Positions 7,633 through 16,743 of a stretch of 64,000 bases of DNA are shown here, piece by piece. The notes under the pieces are model-generated. The model saw only the letters and a list, made by a program, of their open reading frames with translations, ran no database searches and was not told the DNA's origin. The translations under genes were made by a program, and so were the position numbers. Source of the DNA: Microbispora catharanthi (GTDB taxonomy: Bacteria; Actinomycetota; Actinomycetes; Streptosporangiales; Streptosporangiaceae); NCBI RefSeq assembly GCF_006334915.2, contig NZ_VDMA02000004.1, forward strand, positions 310,001-374,000, read 5' to 3'. Position 1 is the stretch's first letter. Each line of letters opens with the position of its first letter.

Positions 7633-8655
7633 ATGTCCAAGGAGTCTCTGGAGTGGTTGAACGCCAACACCTTGATCGGCTTCACCGAGAAGCGTGGTAC
7701 GGCCTGGCACTACCGGGCGAGCATGCAGGGCGAGGAGCCGAACCACTATCCAGGCCCGATCCCTGTGGACGACGTCAAGCGGCGGCTGTTCGGCTGGGAG
7801 GCGCTGAGCAGCCCGGTCTACGTGGAGGACCCGCGAGGTGGGCTCGCCCAGGTGCCCGGAAGGCAGGCCATCCTATGCAGCGACAACGGCCACGTGATGG
7901 GCATCTTCTCCGATGGCTACGAACCGCACCCCTACGTGGAGTGGCTCATCAACACCGTTTCCCGGCTCCTCGACGCCGATCTGTCGATCGGCTCCGCCGG
8001 GCTGCTCAAGGGCGGAGCGGTCGCCTGGGTGTCGGTCGAGGTGCCCGAGAACGTCATCACGCCGGAAGGCGTCGAGTTCCGACCCCACCTGTTCGGGGCG
8101 ACGTCCTTTGACGGCTCGCTGGCCACGACGTTCAAGCGAGCGGTGACCAACATCGTCTGTGACAACACGATGGCCGCCAGCCTTGCCGAGCGCGGGCAGC
8201 AGGTGAAGATCAAGCACTCTCGGCATTCGAAGTTCCGGCTCGCCGAGGCCCGCGAGGCGCTGCACATCGTGTATGCACTGGCCGACGAATTCTCAACGGC
8301 GGTACGCGAACTGTGCCGCGTTGAGGTCACCGAGCGGCAGTGGCAGGCATTCCTGGACGCCCACGCACCGATGCCGCGAGAGCGAGGCCGCAGCCGCACC
8401 ATGGCGGAAAGTAAGCGAGACGCCCTGGCCAAGCTCTGGAACCACGACCTCCGAGTGGCTCCGTGGCGTGGTACGGCCTGGGGCGTGGTCCAGGCGGTGA
8501 ACACTTTCACGCACCACGAGCAGAACGTACGCGGCGCCGAGCGAGCTGAGCGAAACATGCTCCGTGCGGTGACGGGCGGCATCGACGAGCTCGACCGCGG
8601 CACCCTGTGCACACTGGGCGCCGTGCTGGATCAGCCGCTCGCCATAGCTGTCTGA
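7633..8655 (+). CDS. DUF932 phage/plasmid-like protein
   Basis: A 340-aa protein starting at ATG 7633 after GAAGGGGAG. It matches the DUF932 / phage-plasmid-like family (TIGR03299 type): a GRQAILCSDNGHVMGIFSDGY strand pair near residue 75-95, then GSAGLLKGGAVAWVSVEVPE, TTFKRAVTNIVCDNTMAASL and WGVVQAVNTFTHHEQN in the usual order and length. The family is common on plasmids, phages and ICEs; its biochemical function is not settled. Its presence supports reading 1-35 kb as mobile DNA. A mismatched inverted repeat just downstream (about 8671-8699) could end its transcript. Confidence 0.88.
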   Translation: MSKESLEWLNANTLIGFTEKRGTAWHYRASMQGEEPNHYPGPIPVDDVKRRLFGWEALSSPVYVEDPRGGLAQVPGRQAILCSDNGHVMGIFSDGYEPHPYVEWLINTVSRLLDADLSIGSAGLLKGGAVAWVSVEVPENVITPEGVEFRPHLFGATSFDGSLATTFKRAVTNIVCDNTMAASLAERGQQVKIKHSRHSKFRLAEAREALHIVYALADEFSTAVRELCRVEVTERQWQAFLDAHAPMPRERGRSRTMAESKRDALAKLWNHDLRVAPWRGTAWGVVQAVNTFTHHEQNVRGAERAERNMLRAVTGGIDELDRGTLCTLGAVLDQPLAIAV

Positions 8656-9062
8656 CATCACACTCACCCGGTTCCCCGTACCGCAAGGGGCGGGGATCCG
8701 TAGTCAACGGAAGGAGGTTGCGTGTTCCCCAAACGCTCCCGCATGCAAGGGCTGCCAGCACCCAGCAAAAATCGTCGGAGCGTCGGCCGAAGGGGGCGCC
8801 GCAATCCACGCTCGCGTGAGAAATGGCGTCGGCGGACGGAGCAGCGAGGACTTCGCGCCCGTAGGGCACGTGGTGTGAGCCGTTCGCAAATCTGCCATCA
8901 CGGCGGGACAGATCGGCGCCCGTGTCTTCGACGCGCTGGAGGCCACCAGCCGTCTGAGGTGCCACCGCAACGGTAGAGCTTCTCCGGGATCTGCCCCTCG
9001 TACGACCGTTTCTGAAACCCTGGTGCACTGTAAACGCCGCGAGCGAGGGGGCCAGAGGCGAC
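8656..9062. other. Intergenic region with an unproven small ORF
   Basis: GGTTCCCCG...CGGGGATCC near 8671-8699 forms a hairpin with one mismatch, without a T-run. A GTG at 8722 with a good AAGGAGG opens an 84-codon Arg-rich frame ending at 8976; it has no recognisable domain and its composition looks like non-coding GC-rich DNA, so it is not called as a gene. Confidence 0.4.
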
Positions 9063-9548
9063 ATGAACGAGGCGACCGCGCATCTACTGTTCGACGTGGT
9101 GGAGCGTCTGGAGAAGAACATCGTGGCTCGCGAGTGCCCAGCGATCATCGCGCTCGAGGGCGGGCGGAAGCTGATTCTGAGCGATTACGACTACCTACGC
9201 GACAGCGCGACTGCGGCGGCGTTCGAGGCCAGGGCAGCTGAGAAGGCGGTTGAGATCGACGCGGCTCGATGGGTGCTGGCGGTTCCACAAGTGTGGGTGT
9301 TCAAGCCGCCGAGCACGATCGCAGTGCGAGCTGTCTCCAATCACCCTCTCCGGGAAGGTGAGCAGGAAGCCATCACCTGGATGAGCTTCGACCGGGGTGA
9401 CGGCGTCGACTACGGGCGAGTCGCCTACGCGCGTCGCCCCGGCGGAGAGCCCGTCTTCGAGGAACCAGAGATCTTCGAAGTCGGGATCCGGCCGAGGAAC
9501 GAGATGCCGGGCTTCCTGCTGTTGCAGCGATGTCTGGGAGAGGAGTGA
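9063..9548 (+). CDS. Hypothetical protein
   Basis: A 161-aa protein starting at ATG 9063; the ribosome site is weak (GAGGCG). The fold appears mixed alpha/beta, with RWVLAVPQVWVFKPPSTIAV in the middle and EIFEVGIRPRNEMPGFLLL near the end. No catalytic motif, membrane segment or family is recognised. It is convergent with the large minus-strand nuclease-NTPase gene, with a hairpin between the two stops. Confidence 0.6.
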   Translation: MNEATAHLLFDVVERLEKNIVARECPAIIALEGGRKLILSDYDYLRDSATAAAFEARAAEKAVEIDAARWVLAVPQVWVFKPPSTIAVRAVSNHPLREGEQEAITWMSFDRGDGVDYGRVAYARRPGGEPVFEEPEIFEVGIRPRNEMPGFLLLQRCLGEE

Positions 9549-9574
9549 GGGCCGGCTCGCAAAGAACCGGCCCT
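9548..9574. terminator. Hairpin between convergent genes
   Basis: AGGGCCGG (9548-9555) pairs with CCGGCCCT (9567-9574) over an 11-nt loop. There is no clear T-run. Its position after the 9063 gene, 86 bp before the end of the convergent gene, suggests a terminator. Confidence 0.55.
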
Positions 9575-9659
9575 CCGACCAACTTCAACTCTGTGATCAA
9601 AGGCAGATTGAGATCGGTCATCGCGATCCTACGACCTACACGTTGCCATCGCTGAAGAT

Positions 9660-12600
9660 TTAAGGCTCATGGAGCACCCCGATGTCGCGCCAGACATGCT
9701 CGTAGTTTTCGTGCACCGAACGGACCCAGGAAGGCACGGAGTTCCATTCAACGGTCACCTCGCGCTCGCCCCAGGCGACCTGCACGATCCGGCGATCACC
9801 GGCGAAATCGACGACCAAGTCACGGCGGAGGAACAGCAGCTGCCCGCGCCACGGTTCCTCTACGCGGAAGATGGCCGAGGCACGAGTACCGTCCATGCCG
9901 ACGAGATCCAACGTGCCGGGCAGCTGGCGAAGCCCGAAGCGGGCGGCGAACTCGAAGGACGGCACGTCATAAGACCGCTCCAGCTCCGTCGGTGAACCGC
10001 TTTCGCCCGTCGCGAGTTCCACGGCTACCTGGCCGATCCCGATGCCCTCCTCCCGCCAGTCGCGGCGCAGTGCTGGACGGGAGTAGGACTCATTGTCATC
10101 GGCGTCGAGACGCGCCTTGAATCTGGGGCTCCAAGGCATCTCTCCGGCGAATACGTCCCGGATCATCGGGAGTTGCGGGAAAAAGTGGTTCCCTGGGTAC
10201 TCGATCCTGCTGGCGAGTTCCAGTGCGGAGTTCACGTCGGCCGGCTCCAGCAAGAGGGTGCGGAAGAACCCAAACACCTTCCGCCCGTCGTGCCGATGCT
10301 GCAGAAAACCCTCGACCAGCAGCCATTCGTTAGTGACGCCGTAGATACGGTCGGGTGACCACAGCTCCGCTGGCACGTTCACCGCACCGGTGCGGAGCCA
10401 AACCTCGTCGTCCACCGGACTAGCAGGTGCCCAATCCGGTAGCTGGACGGGCGCCACCGGTGGTTCATCGGGGCAGGTAGGGTCGATGTCGGGCGTCACG
10501 TGGCGCCCGCCTCCAACCCACCGATCCCGCTTGTGCCCGGCCTCAGAGAGACGGCCGATTAGCTCGTAGTAGGCGATCCACCCGTATTTCTTGCCGTAGC
10601 GCTCCACCTTCGTGCGTGTAGACCCGAACCGTCTCGCAGCCTCAGCGATTGCCCGGTCGATGTCGCCGAGCGTCGCGGCACGCCACCCAAGTTCCCAGAC
10701 GCGGGCCATGACCTCGCCACGCGCTCGACGAAATTCAGCGTGGTCGAAGTCGTAGTTGCGTCTGCCCTCGATGACGGACCCGATGACGTAGTTCTCAAAG
10801 TCCATACCGAAGGTGCTGTCGCACTCCTTGGCATTCGGGTCGTCGTCAGCCATCACCGGTGCAGTCGGCACAGTCGCGAACGTCAGCGCGAATGGATCGA
10901 TCCCAGTGGGTACCGCACCGGGGTGGAGAGTCCCGGCGAGCTCGTAGGTTGCCCGTACGTAGCTGCGCAGCAGCTCATGGGATGTTGGGGACGATCCGCC
11001 GGCGAGGAATCGGTTGCGCAGCTCGACAAGCCACCCAGCTAGCGCATGCTCGAACGGCCCGCCGGGATCAGGCATCTGGTGAGCAGTGGCGGCACCGAAC
11101 GCGGCACCGACGACGCGTTCAACCACATATGGGTCGTCAACATCGAGCATCCGGGTAGCGAGATCGAACAATCGCTTCGGTTCCGGTCGGCCATAGCGCT
11201 GCAGGGCCTTCGTAGCCAGATCCCGCACGTCCCTATTTGTGGACGTCAGCAGCCACGCCATCGCAACTGCATCTAGCTCGTCGGCCTCGACCCGGTCCAG
11301 GCTTCCGGTCCAGCGCCTGATCATCTGCTTCAGGTTGTCCACAAGTAGGTCATCGGCGCGATGGCGGACCCATTCGGTCCATTTGCGGTCACGTTCCGGA
11401 AGAGGCAGTAGGCGGAGGACCCGGTCGAGGAAGTGGGCGTTCAGGCGGTGGGCGGGAGATCTGCGGACCTCCCATAGCCGGTCGAACGGATGTTGGCGCC
11501 TGTAGCCGCGAGGCCCAGAAGTCCTCCAGTTCCTCGTAACGATCAGCGTCGCGAGTTGGTCGACGGTCTGGTCATCGAGGAGCTCGGACTCCGAGTCGAG
11601 CTCCTGGGCGAGTACCCATGATCGGTGCTGTTCTGGGGCGAGGCGCCAAAGGTGGTGCGCGGCGAACCGGCGTGGCACCAGCCCGACAAGGCTGATGGCG
11701 ACGTCTACGCCGAGGGGATGGCCATCCTTGTCGAGGAGGGATTTCCACATAGTCGCCTCCGCGAGCCGTTCCTCGACCTCGGCGTAAGTCATGCGCACAA
11801 GGAGCGCATCAGCGATCAGGTAGCCAGCGAAGCGGTCAAACAGAATCCCCGTTTCGGTATCGTCACCGCCGTTGACCTCATCGCGGAGCAAGACCCCTTC
11901 CTCTTCAAGACGCCGGAACAGGCTCTCATCCCAATTAGTCTCACCAGCGTCGAGGATTCCCCTTGCATCATCGGACGGGAGCCGACGGACCCCGCGTGCC
12001 CACAGCTCCCGAGCGAGCTCAGCGAGACGCCGCTTGATCTGGTCAGCCGGTACCGGCTTGCGGGCGGGGTCCTCGGCAAGGCGTTTGGTTACGGCGTCGC
12101 GGTACAGCTCGAACACACCAACCATGGATGTCGGGAGCGCCTCCACTCCGACCGGCTGCTTGCGGAGGGGGTTTGCGGCTTGGCAGTACATACGGAGGAA
12201 CAGTGGGTAACGGAACATCCGAGTCGGCAGCCACGCACCGCGGGCGTCGATCAAGTAGTGGTCGAAGTAGGCGGCAATGAGGTCGTCGACCTCAGTCCGG
12301 TTCCATTTGAGATCAAGCTTTATGGCTGTGTCCGGAAGAGCACGCTCAGCTAGCGCCTCACGGAGAGTGACGATAACCAGAACGTTGGGGTAATGGTCGA
12401 GTGCTGGCGTCAGCTCATCAAGGAGCGCACGCCATTCCGAGGGTCTCTCGGCCTCGTTCAAGCCGTCGAGGATCAGGGGGATCCGAGTGCCGGCACGGCC
12501 GCCTGCGGAATTGAGCGCCAAGATGAGATCCTCGAAGCGATCAACCCTTAATCCAGGGATCCGACGCGCCAGATCGTCCAGGGTCCCACCGGCCCGCAGG

Positions 12601-13682
12601 TGCCCGCCCTGGATGAACACTCCAGCTGTCGGTCGTTCGGTCGGCGCAGTCAGCTGGGCAGAAAGGTGGGTCTTGCCCGTTCCGGCAGCGGCAACGATCG
12701 CGGTCAACGGGGCCTGCAGATCCGCGTGCAAGTCCTGCAGCCAACAGACGACGTCACGGATTTCCGCAGCGAGGCCGGTGACAGCAAGGGCAGCTGGCAG
12801 GCGCCGCTTCCTCAAGCCGAAGACGAGCGAGCGCAGCTTGCGAGGCGATGTCGCTGGTGGCTGCTGATCGGCGATGCGCTCACGAGCCTCCGTTGGCCGA
12901 CGGTTTCGCGCGGCTTCGGCGATGGCTCGCAGGTCATCGACGAACCGGTCCAGGTCATCGACGACTCCCTGAGCATCTACGCGGGTCGCGTCATCGTCAA
13001 TGGCGGGCAGTGCGTCATGGAGTGCCTCAGTACGAACAGCGATGGCGGCAATGTGCTCATCAAGCCAGTCGAACGACGCCGGATGGAGTAAGGCCCGCTC
13101 AATCCGGTGCTCGACATGGTTCGAAGTGTGCAGCGGCGCCATCCACCGGGCCTTGATTGGGGCGACAGAGCGCTTATGAGCCTGTGAGAGCGCGTCCGGA
13201 GACAGGACGAGCTCTCCGAAGAAGGTGGAACGGAGCTCATCGAGCCCGGACAACTGCGCATCGAAGTTTTCCGCCGCCCACAGCTTCGTCGAGATCCCCC
13301 TGGCCGATCCAAGATCATAAATCCAGTCCACGTCCTGCTTCGCGGGACGCTGGGGAAGGCACAGCACGAAGTCGGTCAACCCCGCAACGTGCTTGCTGGC
13401 CTTCTCGAAGGATTCCTCAATCTGCGTCCGCTGGCCCGGGGTGAGCTCGTTTCTAGGCCCAAGGATGAACCACTTGCATGACCATCCCCATACCCGGCCT
13501 GGATCCCCGAGTTCACCGCGGTGTTCGACTCGCAGGTAGAACTCGACGCCCGGCTGCTGACGCCGCTCCCGGAGAGTGCCCAACGCGCCAAAGCGACGGG
13601 ACACGATCGCTCGTGTGAGCGCCTCGAAGTTTTCATCGGCTGCACCCCGCAAGAGCGCCAGCTCGGTCAGGTCCAGCGCCAC
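9660..13682 (-). CDS. Large nuclease-like/NACHT-type NTPase, candidate defence effector
   Basis: About 1,340 aa. GTG at 13682 is chosen: it lies 1 bp after the upstream stop, and the protein then opens ALDLTELALLRGAADENFEAL, where the fold seems to begin; ATGs at 13721 or 13730 are alternatives. Residues ~15-130 resemble a PD-(D/E)XK (Mrr-like) nuclease: GVEFYLRVEH, then WGWSCKWF with an S-x-K in place of the usual Q/E-x-K. An NTPase core follows: Walker A AAAGTGKTHLS (~330-340) and Walker B IPLILDGLNEAERP (~400), as in NACHT/STAND proteins. The remaining ~900 residues are helical and repeat-like, a plausible sensor. It is the third gene of an operon with a radical SAM enzyme and a DUF6375-like protein. 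The nuclease and defence roles are inference. Confidence 0.75.
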   Translation of the reverse strand: MALDLTELALLRGAADENFEALTRAIVSRRFGALGTLRERRQQPGVEFYLRVEHRGELGDPGRVWGWSCKWFILGPRNELTPGQRTQIEESFEKASKHVAGLTDFVLCLPQRPAKQDVDWIYDLGSARGISTKLWAAENFDAQLSGLDELRSTFFGELVLSPDALSQAHKRSVAPIKARWMAPLHTSNHVEHRIERALLHPASFDWLDEHIAAIAVRTEALHDALPAIDDDATRVDAQGVVDDLDRFVDDLRAIAEAARNRRPTEARERIADQQPPATSPRKLRSLVFGLRKRRLPAALAVTGLAAEIRDVVCWLQDLHADLQAPLTAIVAAAGTGKTHLSAQLTAPTERPTAGVFIQGGHLRAGGTLDDLARRIPGLRVDRFEDLILALNSAGGRAGTRIPLILDGLNEAERPSEWRALLDELTPALDHYPNVLVIVTLREALAERALPDTAIKLDLKWNRTEVDDLIAAYFDHYLIDARGAWLPTRMFRYPLFLRMYCQAANPLRKQPVGVEALPTSMVGVFELYRDAVTKRLAEDPARKPVPADQIKRRLAELARELWARGVRRLPSDDARGILDAGETNWDESLFRRLEEEGVLLRDEVNGGDDTETGILFDRFAGYLIADALLVRMTYAEVEERLAEATMWKSLLDKDGHPLGVDVAISLVGLVPRRFAAHHLWRLAPEQHRSWVLAQELDSESELLDDQTVDQLATLIVTRNWRTSGPRGYRRQHPFDRLWEVRRSPAHRLNAHFLDRVLRLLPLPERDRKWTEWVRHRADDLLVDNLKQMIRRWTGSLDRVEADELDAVAMAWLLTSTNRDVRDLATKALQRYGRPEPKRLFDLATRMLDVDDPYVVERVVGAAFGAATAHQMPDPGGPFEHALAGWLVELRNRFLAGGSSPTSHELLRSYVRATYELAGTLHPGAVPTGIDPFALTFATVPTAPVMADDDPNAKECDSTFGMDFENYVIGSVIEGRRNYDFDHAEFRRARGEVMARVWELGWRAATLGDIDRAIAEAARRFGSTRTKVERYGKKYGWIAYYELIGRLSEAGHKRDRWVGGGRHVTPDIDPTCPDEPPVAPVQLPDWAPASPVDDEVWLRTGAVNVPAELWSPDRIYGVTNEWLLVEGFLQHRHDGRKVFGFFRTLLLEPADVNSALELASRIEYPGNHFFPQLPMIRDVFAGEMPWSPRFKARLDADDNESYSRPALRRDWREEGIGIGQVAVELATGESGSPTELERSYDVPSFEFAARFGLRQLPGTLDLVGMDGTRASAIFRVEEPWRGQLLFLRRDLVVDFAGDRRIVQVAWGEREVTVEWNSVPSWVRSVHENYEHVWRDIGVLHEP

Positions 13683-13683
13683 C

Positions 13684-14097
13684 TCAGCCGCCCGCGGCCT
13701 TCCGCGGAGTCCCGTCCTCATTCCAGTCATGGCGCGAGAACACTTCGACCCGTGCACCAAGGTGAAGGAGCACCTTCAGAAATCCTTGAATTTCGGACTC
13801 CTCAGTCCAAATGCGGATGATTGATCCGTTACGTTCGACCGAGTGGTCGAAGGCGTAGATGTCGACATCGGATCGCCCTAACTCATAGAGCTTCAGCCTC
13901 ACCAGCTCGTCAACGAGAGCGTCAGGCATACGCTCGTCCCGGCACCGCCAATCATCGTCGGACCGTTCGGACTCCGCGAGAGCCTTCAGCGCCTCCATCC
14001 GCTCGATCGCCGCCTCCGCACCGGATACCGATTCGAACTTGCCGATCAGCACCAGATCCATCGAGTGCTCGGAACCGTAGCTGTGCCAGATCTTCAC
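13684..14097 (-). CDS. DUF6375-like small protein
   Basis: A 137-aa protein starting at GTG 14097, which overlaps the stop of the radical SAM gene by 4 bp (GTGA). It begins MKIWHSYGSEHSMDLVLIGK and ends with a FLKVLLHLGARVEVFSRHDW element, which I recognise as the pattern of DUF6375, a family of unknown function. There is no membrane segment and no catalytic motif. Its position in the middle of a tightly coupled operon, between a radical SAM enzyme and a giant nuclease-like NTPase, suggests a substrate, adaptor or regulator of those proteins (inference). Confidence 0.7.
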   Translation of the reverse strand: MKIWHSYGSEHSMDLVLIGKFESVSGAEAAIERMEALKALAESERSDDDWRCRDERMPDALVDELVRLKLYELGRSDVDIYAFDHSVERNGSIIRIWTEESEIQGFLKVLLHLGARVEVFSRHDWNEDGTPRKAAGG

Positions 14098-14993
14098 GCC
14101 GCCTCCCTCAAGGCTTGGACGGCATCCAGAATGGAGCCCTGGATCGGCGTTCCCATTGACGCGTACGCGTTGGGTCGGAGGACACCGGTCGCATCAACGT
14201 GCATGTGTGCATCAAGAGGACGTTCACCGGGAATAGCCTCAACGGCCGGCACCGAGGCTTCGAGCCCAGAGCGTGAGATCGCAAGCCGAACCTCGGTCCT
14301 GGCCGTTCGTATCCAATGAACGAGGCGCTCCGCATCGGTATTGGAGATACCAGGCGTTGCCGGAGTCGGCTGCTCTGGTAGGAGCAGGAGCTCAGATGCT
14401 CCGACGCTGGCGGCGAACTCGACGAGATCATCGAGCTCGCCGATCGTGTCGGCGTTCACAACTGTGTTGATGCCGATCGGTGCCACTGAACGAAGCAGGT
14501 CGGCAGCGGAAATCACCGCCGTAAATGGCCGATGCCGGAGCCGCTCGTAGGTGGCCCCGACCCCGTCCACGGACAGACGCGCGAAGTGCACCGACCCTCG
14601 CAGCGCATCAGCGAGTCGCGGAGTCAGCCGATGTCCGTGCGTCGTGAAGGTCACCGCCATCGACGTCGACTCAGCGATCTGAGCGCAGAGCTGGGCAAAC
14701 CGACGGTAAGCGGTCGGTTCCCCGCCTCCGAAGCCAACACCCAGGCACCCGGCGCCGTCGAGCTCAACCGTCCAGGCGACCACGCGGTCTATATCGAGCG
14801 TGGCGGCATTCTTGGGCGCATAACAGTAGGAGCAGCGAAGCTCGCAGGCGTTTGTCAACGCAATCGATAAGTACCGAGGAGCGCGGGAGACCTGCTCTGC
14901 GGGCACCTCCACCTCATCGAGCAGGACGTTCAGCCCGGAAACCCGGTCGAACAGGTGCACGCCAGCTTCGGACAGACGGATCTTGCATATCAT
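14094..14993 (-). CDS. Radical SAM protein
   Basis: A 299-aa protein. ATG 14993 is chosen because the fold begins MICKIRLSEAGVHLFDRVSG; in-frame starts up to 15029 would add 12 residues. The [4Fe-4S] motif is CELRCSYC (Cys50, Cys54, Cys57 in the CxxxCxxC pattern), and the SAM-binding GGGEP is at ~89-93. Later barrel strands include FTTHGHRLTP, LSVDGVGATYERLR and GINTVVNADTIGELD. There is no SPASM/twitch cysteine cluster, so it is a minimal radical SAM enzyme. It is not viperin-like, as it lacks that family's motif. It is the first gene of the operon leading to the DUF6375-like and nuclease-NTPase genes. Substrate unknown; the neighbours suggest modification of a protein or nucleotide in a defence pathway. 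Confidence 0.88.
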   Translation of the reverse strand: MICKIRLSEAGVHLFDRVSGLNVLLDEVEVPAEQVSRAPRYLSIALTNACELRCSYCYAPKNAATLDIDRVVAWTVELDGAGCLGVGFGGGEPTAYRRFAQLCAQIAESTSMAVTFTTHGHRLTPRLADALRGSVHFARLSVDGVGATYERLRHRPFTAVISAADLLRSVAPIGINTVVNADTIGELDDLVEFAASVGASELLLLPEQPTPATPGISNTDAERLVHWIRTARTEVRLAISRSGLEASVPAVEAIPGERPLDAHMHVDATGVLRPNAYASMGTPIQGSILDAVQALREAA

Positions 14994-15238
14994 CGGCACC
15001 AGGATGCCACTGCTCCGGAGACCACGCATGCCGTCGGTGAGCGTTCGACTGATGAAGGTTTCCCGGCTGTGGCCGAGACAACAGATATGGAAGGCGTCCG
15101 CCTATTCGGCCGGGAGCTGATCCTGAGGGCGGTAAAATCGCGCTGTGGCTGCCTAGCCGACGGGTTCTTCGCATAGGCAGTGACGTGCTGGTGGCTGACT
15201 GGATCGGATGAGAAACGGTCGCACCTTTGAAACTCACG

Positions 15239-15910
15239 TCACGCGGGTCTGACGGCTCCGATGAACTCTCGCTCCCGGCTTGGTACGCCTGCCCAGGTGT
15301 CGACGCGCACGGTGCTGCCGGTGAACGGCGCGTGGACCATGCGAGTGGCGTCGATCGCGATGCCGACATGGTGGATCGTCGCGGGGCTAGCCGGGTTGGA
15401 GGCGAAGAAGATCAGATCTCCTGGCCTGATCTGACTTCTGGGCACGTGGATCCCCGCGTTCCATTGCGCGGAGGTGTCTCCGCCGATCCGGGCCCCGGCT
15501 CTGGACCAGGCGTATTCGGCCAGGCCGGAGCAGTCGAACCCTCGCGTTCTGGCACCGCGACCAATGCCGAAGCTCGGCCCGGCCGGTCCGCCGCCTCCCC
15601 AGGAGTACGGGGTGCCGCGCATGCGCAACGCCGCCTGAACGGCGATTATCCCGCGCTCCGCTCCAGCCAGTGCCTCTGCCGGGATCTCTCCGGGCGATAG
15701 TTCCGCGCACAGTCCGGCGGCCGCGGGCGGTGTTTCTCGGGGCTGCGTCGATCTCAGCTCGGACGCTGAGGGGCTGGGGTAGTTACAGACCGCGCTGGCC
15801 GAGATGGCCGCGTACCGCGCGCCTCCTGCCAGTCCGATTAGGAGGGCAATCCCTGCGACGAGGCTGGCGCCTGCGGCGAGGATCTTCGCCAATGCGGCTT
15901 CTTCGATCAA
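15239..15910 (-). CDS. NlpC/P60 cell-wall peptidase of the conjugation system
   Basis: A 223-aa protein. The TTG at 15910 overlaps the upstream stop (TTGA) and is taken as the start. An N-terminal membrane segment (ASLVAGIALLIGLAGGARYAA) anchors it, followed by a short linker and an NlpC/P60 domain from ~85: GTPYSWGGGGP, the nucleophile in GFDCSGLAEYAW, and the histidine in TIHHVGIAID, with MVHAP after it. Such peptidases cleave peptidoglycan stems and open the wall for the secretion channel, like VirB1/CwlT in other conjugation systems. It is the last gene of the leftward transfer operon. Confidence 0.88.
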   Translation of the reverse strand: MIEEAALAKILAAGASLVAGIALLIGLAGGARYAAISASAVCNYPSPSASELRSTQPRETPPAAAGLCAELSPGEIPAEALAGAERGIIAVQAALRMRGTPYSWGGGGPAGPSFGIGRGARTRGFDCSGLAEYAWSRAGARIGGDTSAQWNAGIHVPRSQIRPGDLIFFASNPASPATIHHVGIAIDATRMVHAPFTGSTVRVDTWAGVPSREREFIGAVRPA

Positions 15911-16743
15911 AGGCGCTCCGCTGCGGGCTGAGGCCAGTGCTCAGCGAGTTCGGCCAGGCGCAAGCGTGCTTCTCGGCGGTTATGGGGCAGCCAGATGGGG
16001 CCCTGCGGGTCAGCGCCGGCAACGGCCGTCGCGCACGGCACCCCGGTTTGAGCCGCACCGAGTTGTAGCCGGCCGTGAAGGGTGCTCTCCCTTCGCCTGG
16101 AGGCGGTCAGGAACAGGACGGGGGTGGTGATTCCGGTGGCCGCCGTCAGTGCGGCGTAACCGTGCAGCTTGCCCAGCACCCGGTCGAGGGTCTCGGTGCC
16201 GGTGTCGTACTCGAGGAAGAAATCGACGGTGTGGCCGTTCTCGGTCCACCTGCCGTAGGCGTCGGGGCGGACGTGCTTGCCCCACTGTGCGGCACAGCGC
16301 GCCTCTGGCCACCAGGTCTCGAGGCGACACCCGTTCGTCTGACGGGCGGTGCCATACAGGCGGGCGAAGACGTCGTTGACGCCGACGGTGTGGGCGAGGC
16401 GCTGGCTGTAGGCCACGGCCAGGGCGCGGTCGCGGCGGTAGCCAAACTCGCTCAGGTCGACGCCGTCCTCAGTGGCGAGTACGGCGGCGCCGGATTCGCC
16501 GAGCACGTAGTGCCAGGGCGCTGAACCGACGGGTGGCTTGGGCCGGAAGCGGTCCAGGACGCCGATGCGGTGCAGTCTGACCAAGCGGTGCCGTGCGGTG
16601 ATCGGGTTGTCGAAAGCGATGTGGGTGATCTGGTGTCCGGTCAGGACCTTGTGGGTCCAGACCAGGCGCAGCAGGTGGCGGTCGCGGCTGGTCAGCTGGG
16701 TGGCGAGCGAGGCCAGGACGCTGGGTGTGTAGTGCTCGTTCAT
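15907..16743 (-). CDS. Replication-relaxation family protein
   Basis: A 278-aa protein starting at ATG 16743 after GGAGAG; this ATG overlaps the upstream stop (ATGA). It resembles the Replic_Relax family (PF13814): an N-terminal winged helix (TSRDRHLLRLVWTHKVLTGHQI; HRLVRLHRIGVLDRFRP) followed by an alpha/beta domain with RPDAYGRW and VDFFLEYDTGTETLDRVLGK, where acidic residues line up as in PD-(D/E)XK-like folds. The family was named from plasmid replication proteins and occurs in actinobacterial ICE transfer operons. It may process or bind DNA for transfer; no classical relaxase is present in the window, so this gene is a candidate for part of that job (inference). Confidence 0.8.
   Translation of the reverse strand: MNEHYTPSVLASLATQLTSRDRHLLRLVWTHKVLTGHQITHIAFDNPITARHRLVRLHRIGVLDRFRPKPPVGSAPWHYVLGESGAAVLATEDGVDLSEFGYRRDRALAVAYSQRLAHTVGVNDVFARLYGTARQTNGCRLETWWPEARCAAQWGKHVRPDAYGRWTENGHTVDFFLEYDTGTETLDRVLGKLHGYAALTAATGITTPVLFLTASRRRESTLHGRLQLGAAQTGVPCATAVAGADPQGPIWLPHNRREARLRLAELAEHWPQPAAERL

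Noticed and set aside
8722-8976. 84-codon Arg-rich frame with a good ribosome site
   Set aside because: Composition resembles translated non-coding GC-rich DNA; no domain or conserved neighbour.
9660-14993. Assignment of the radical SAM gene as a prokaryotic viperin
   Set aside because: The Cys motif CELRCSYC and surroundings differ from the viperin motif, and no nucleotide kinase gene adjoins.
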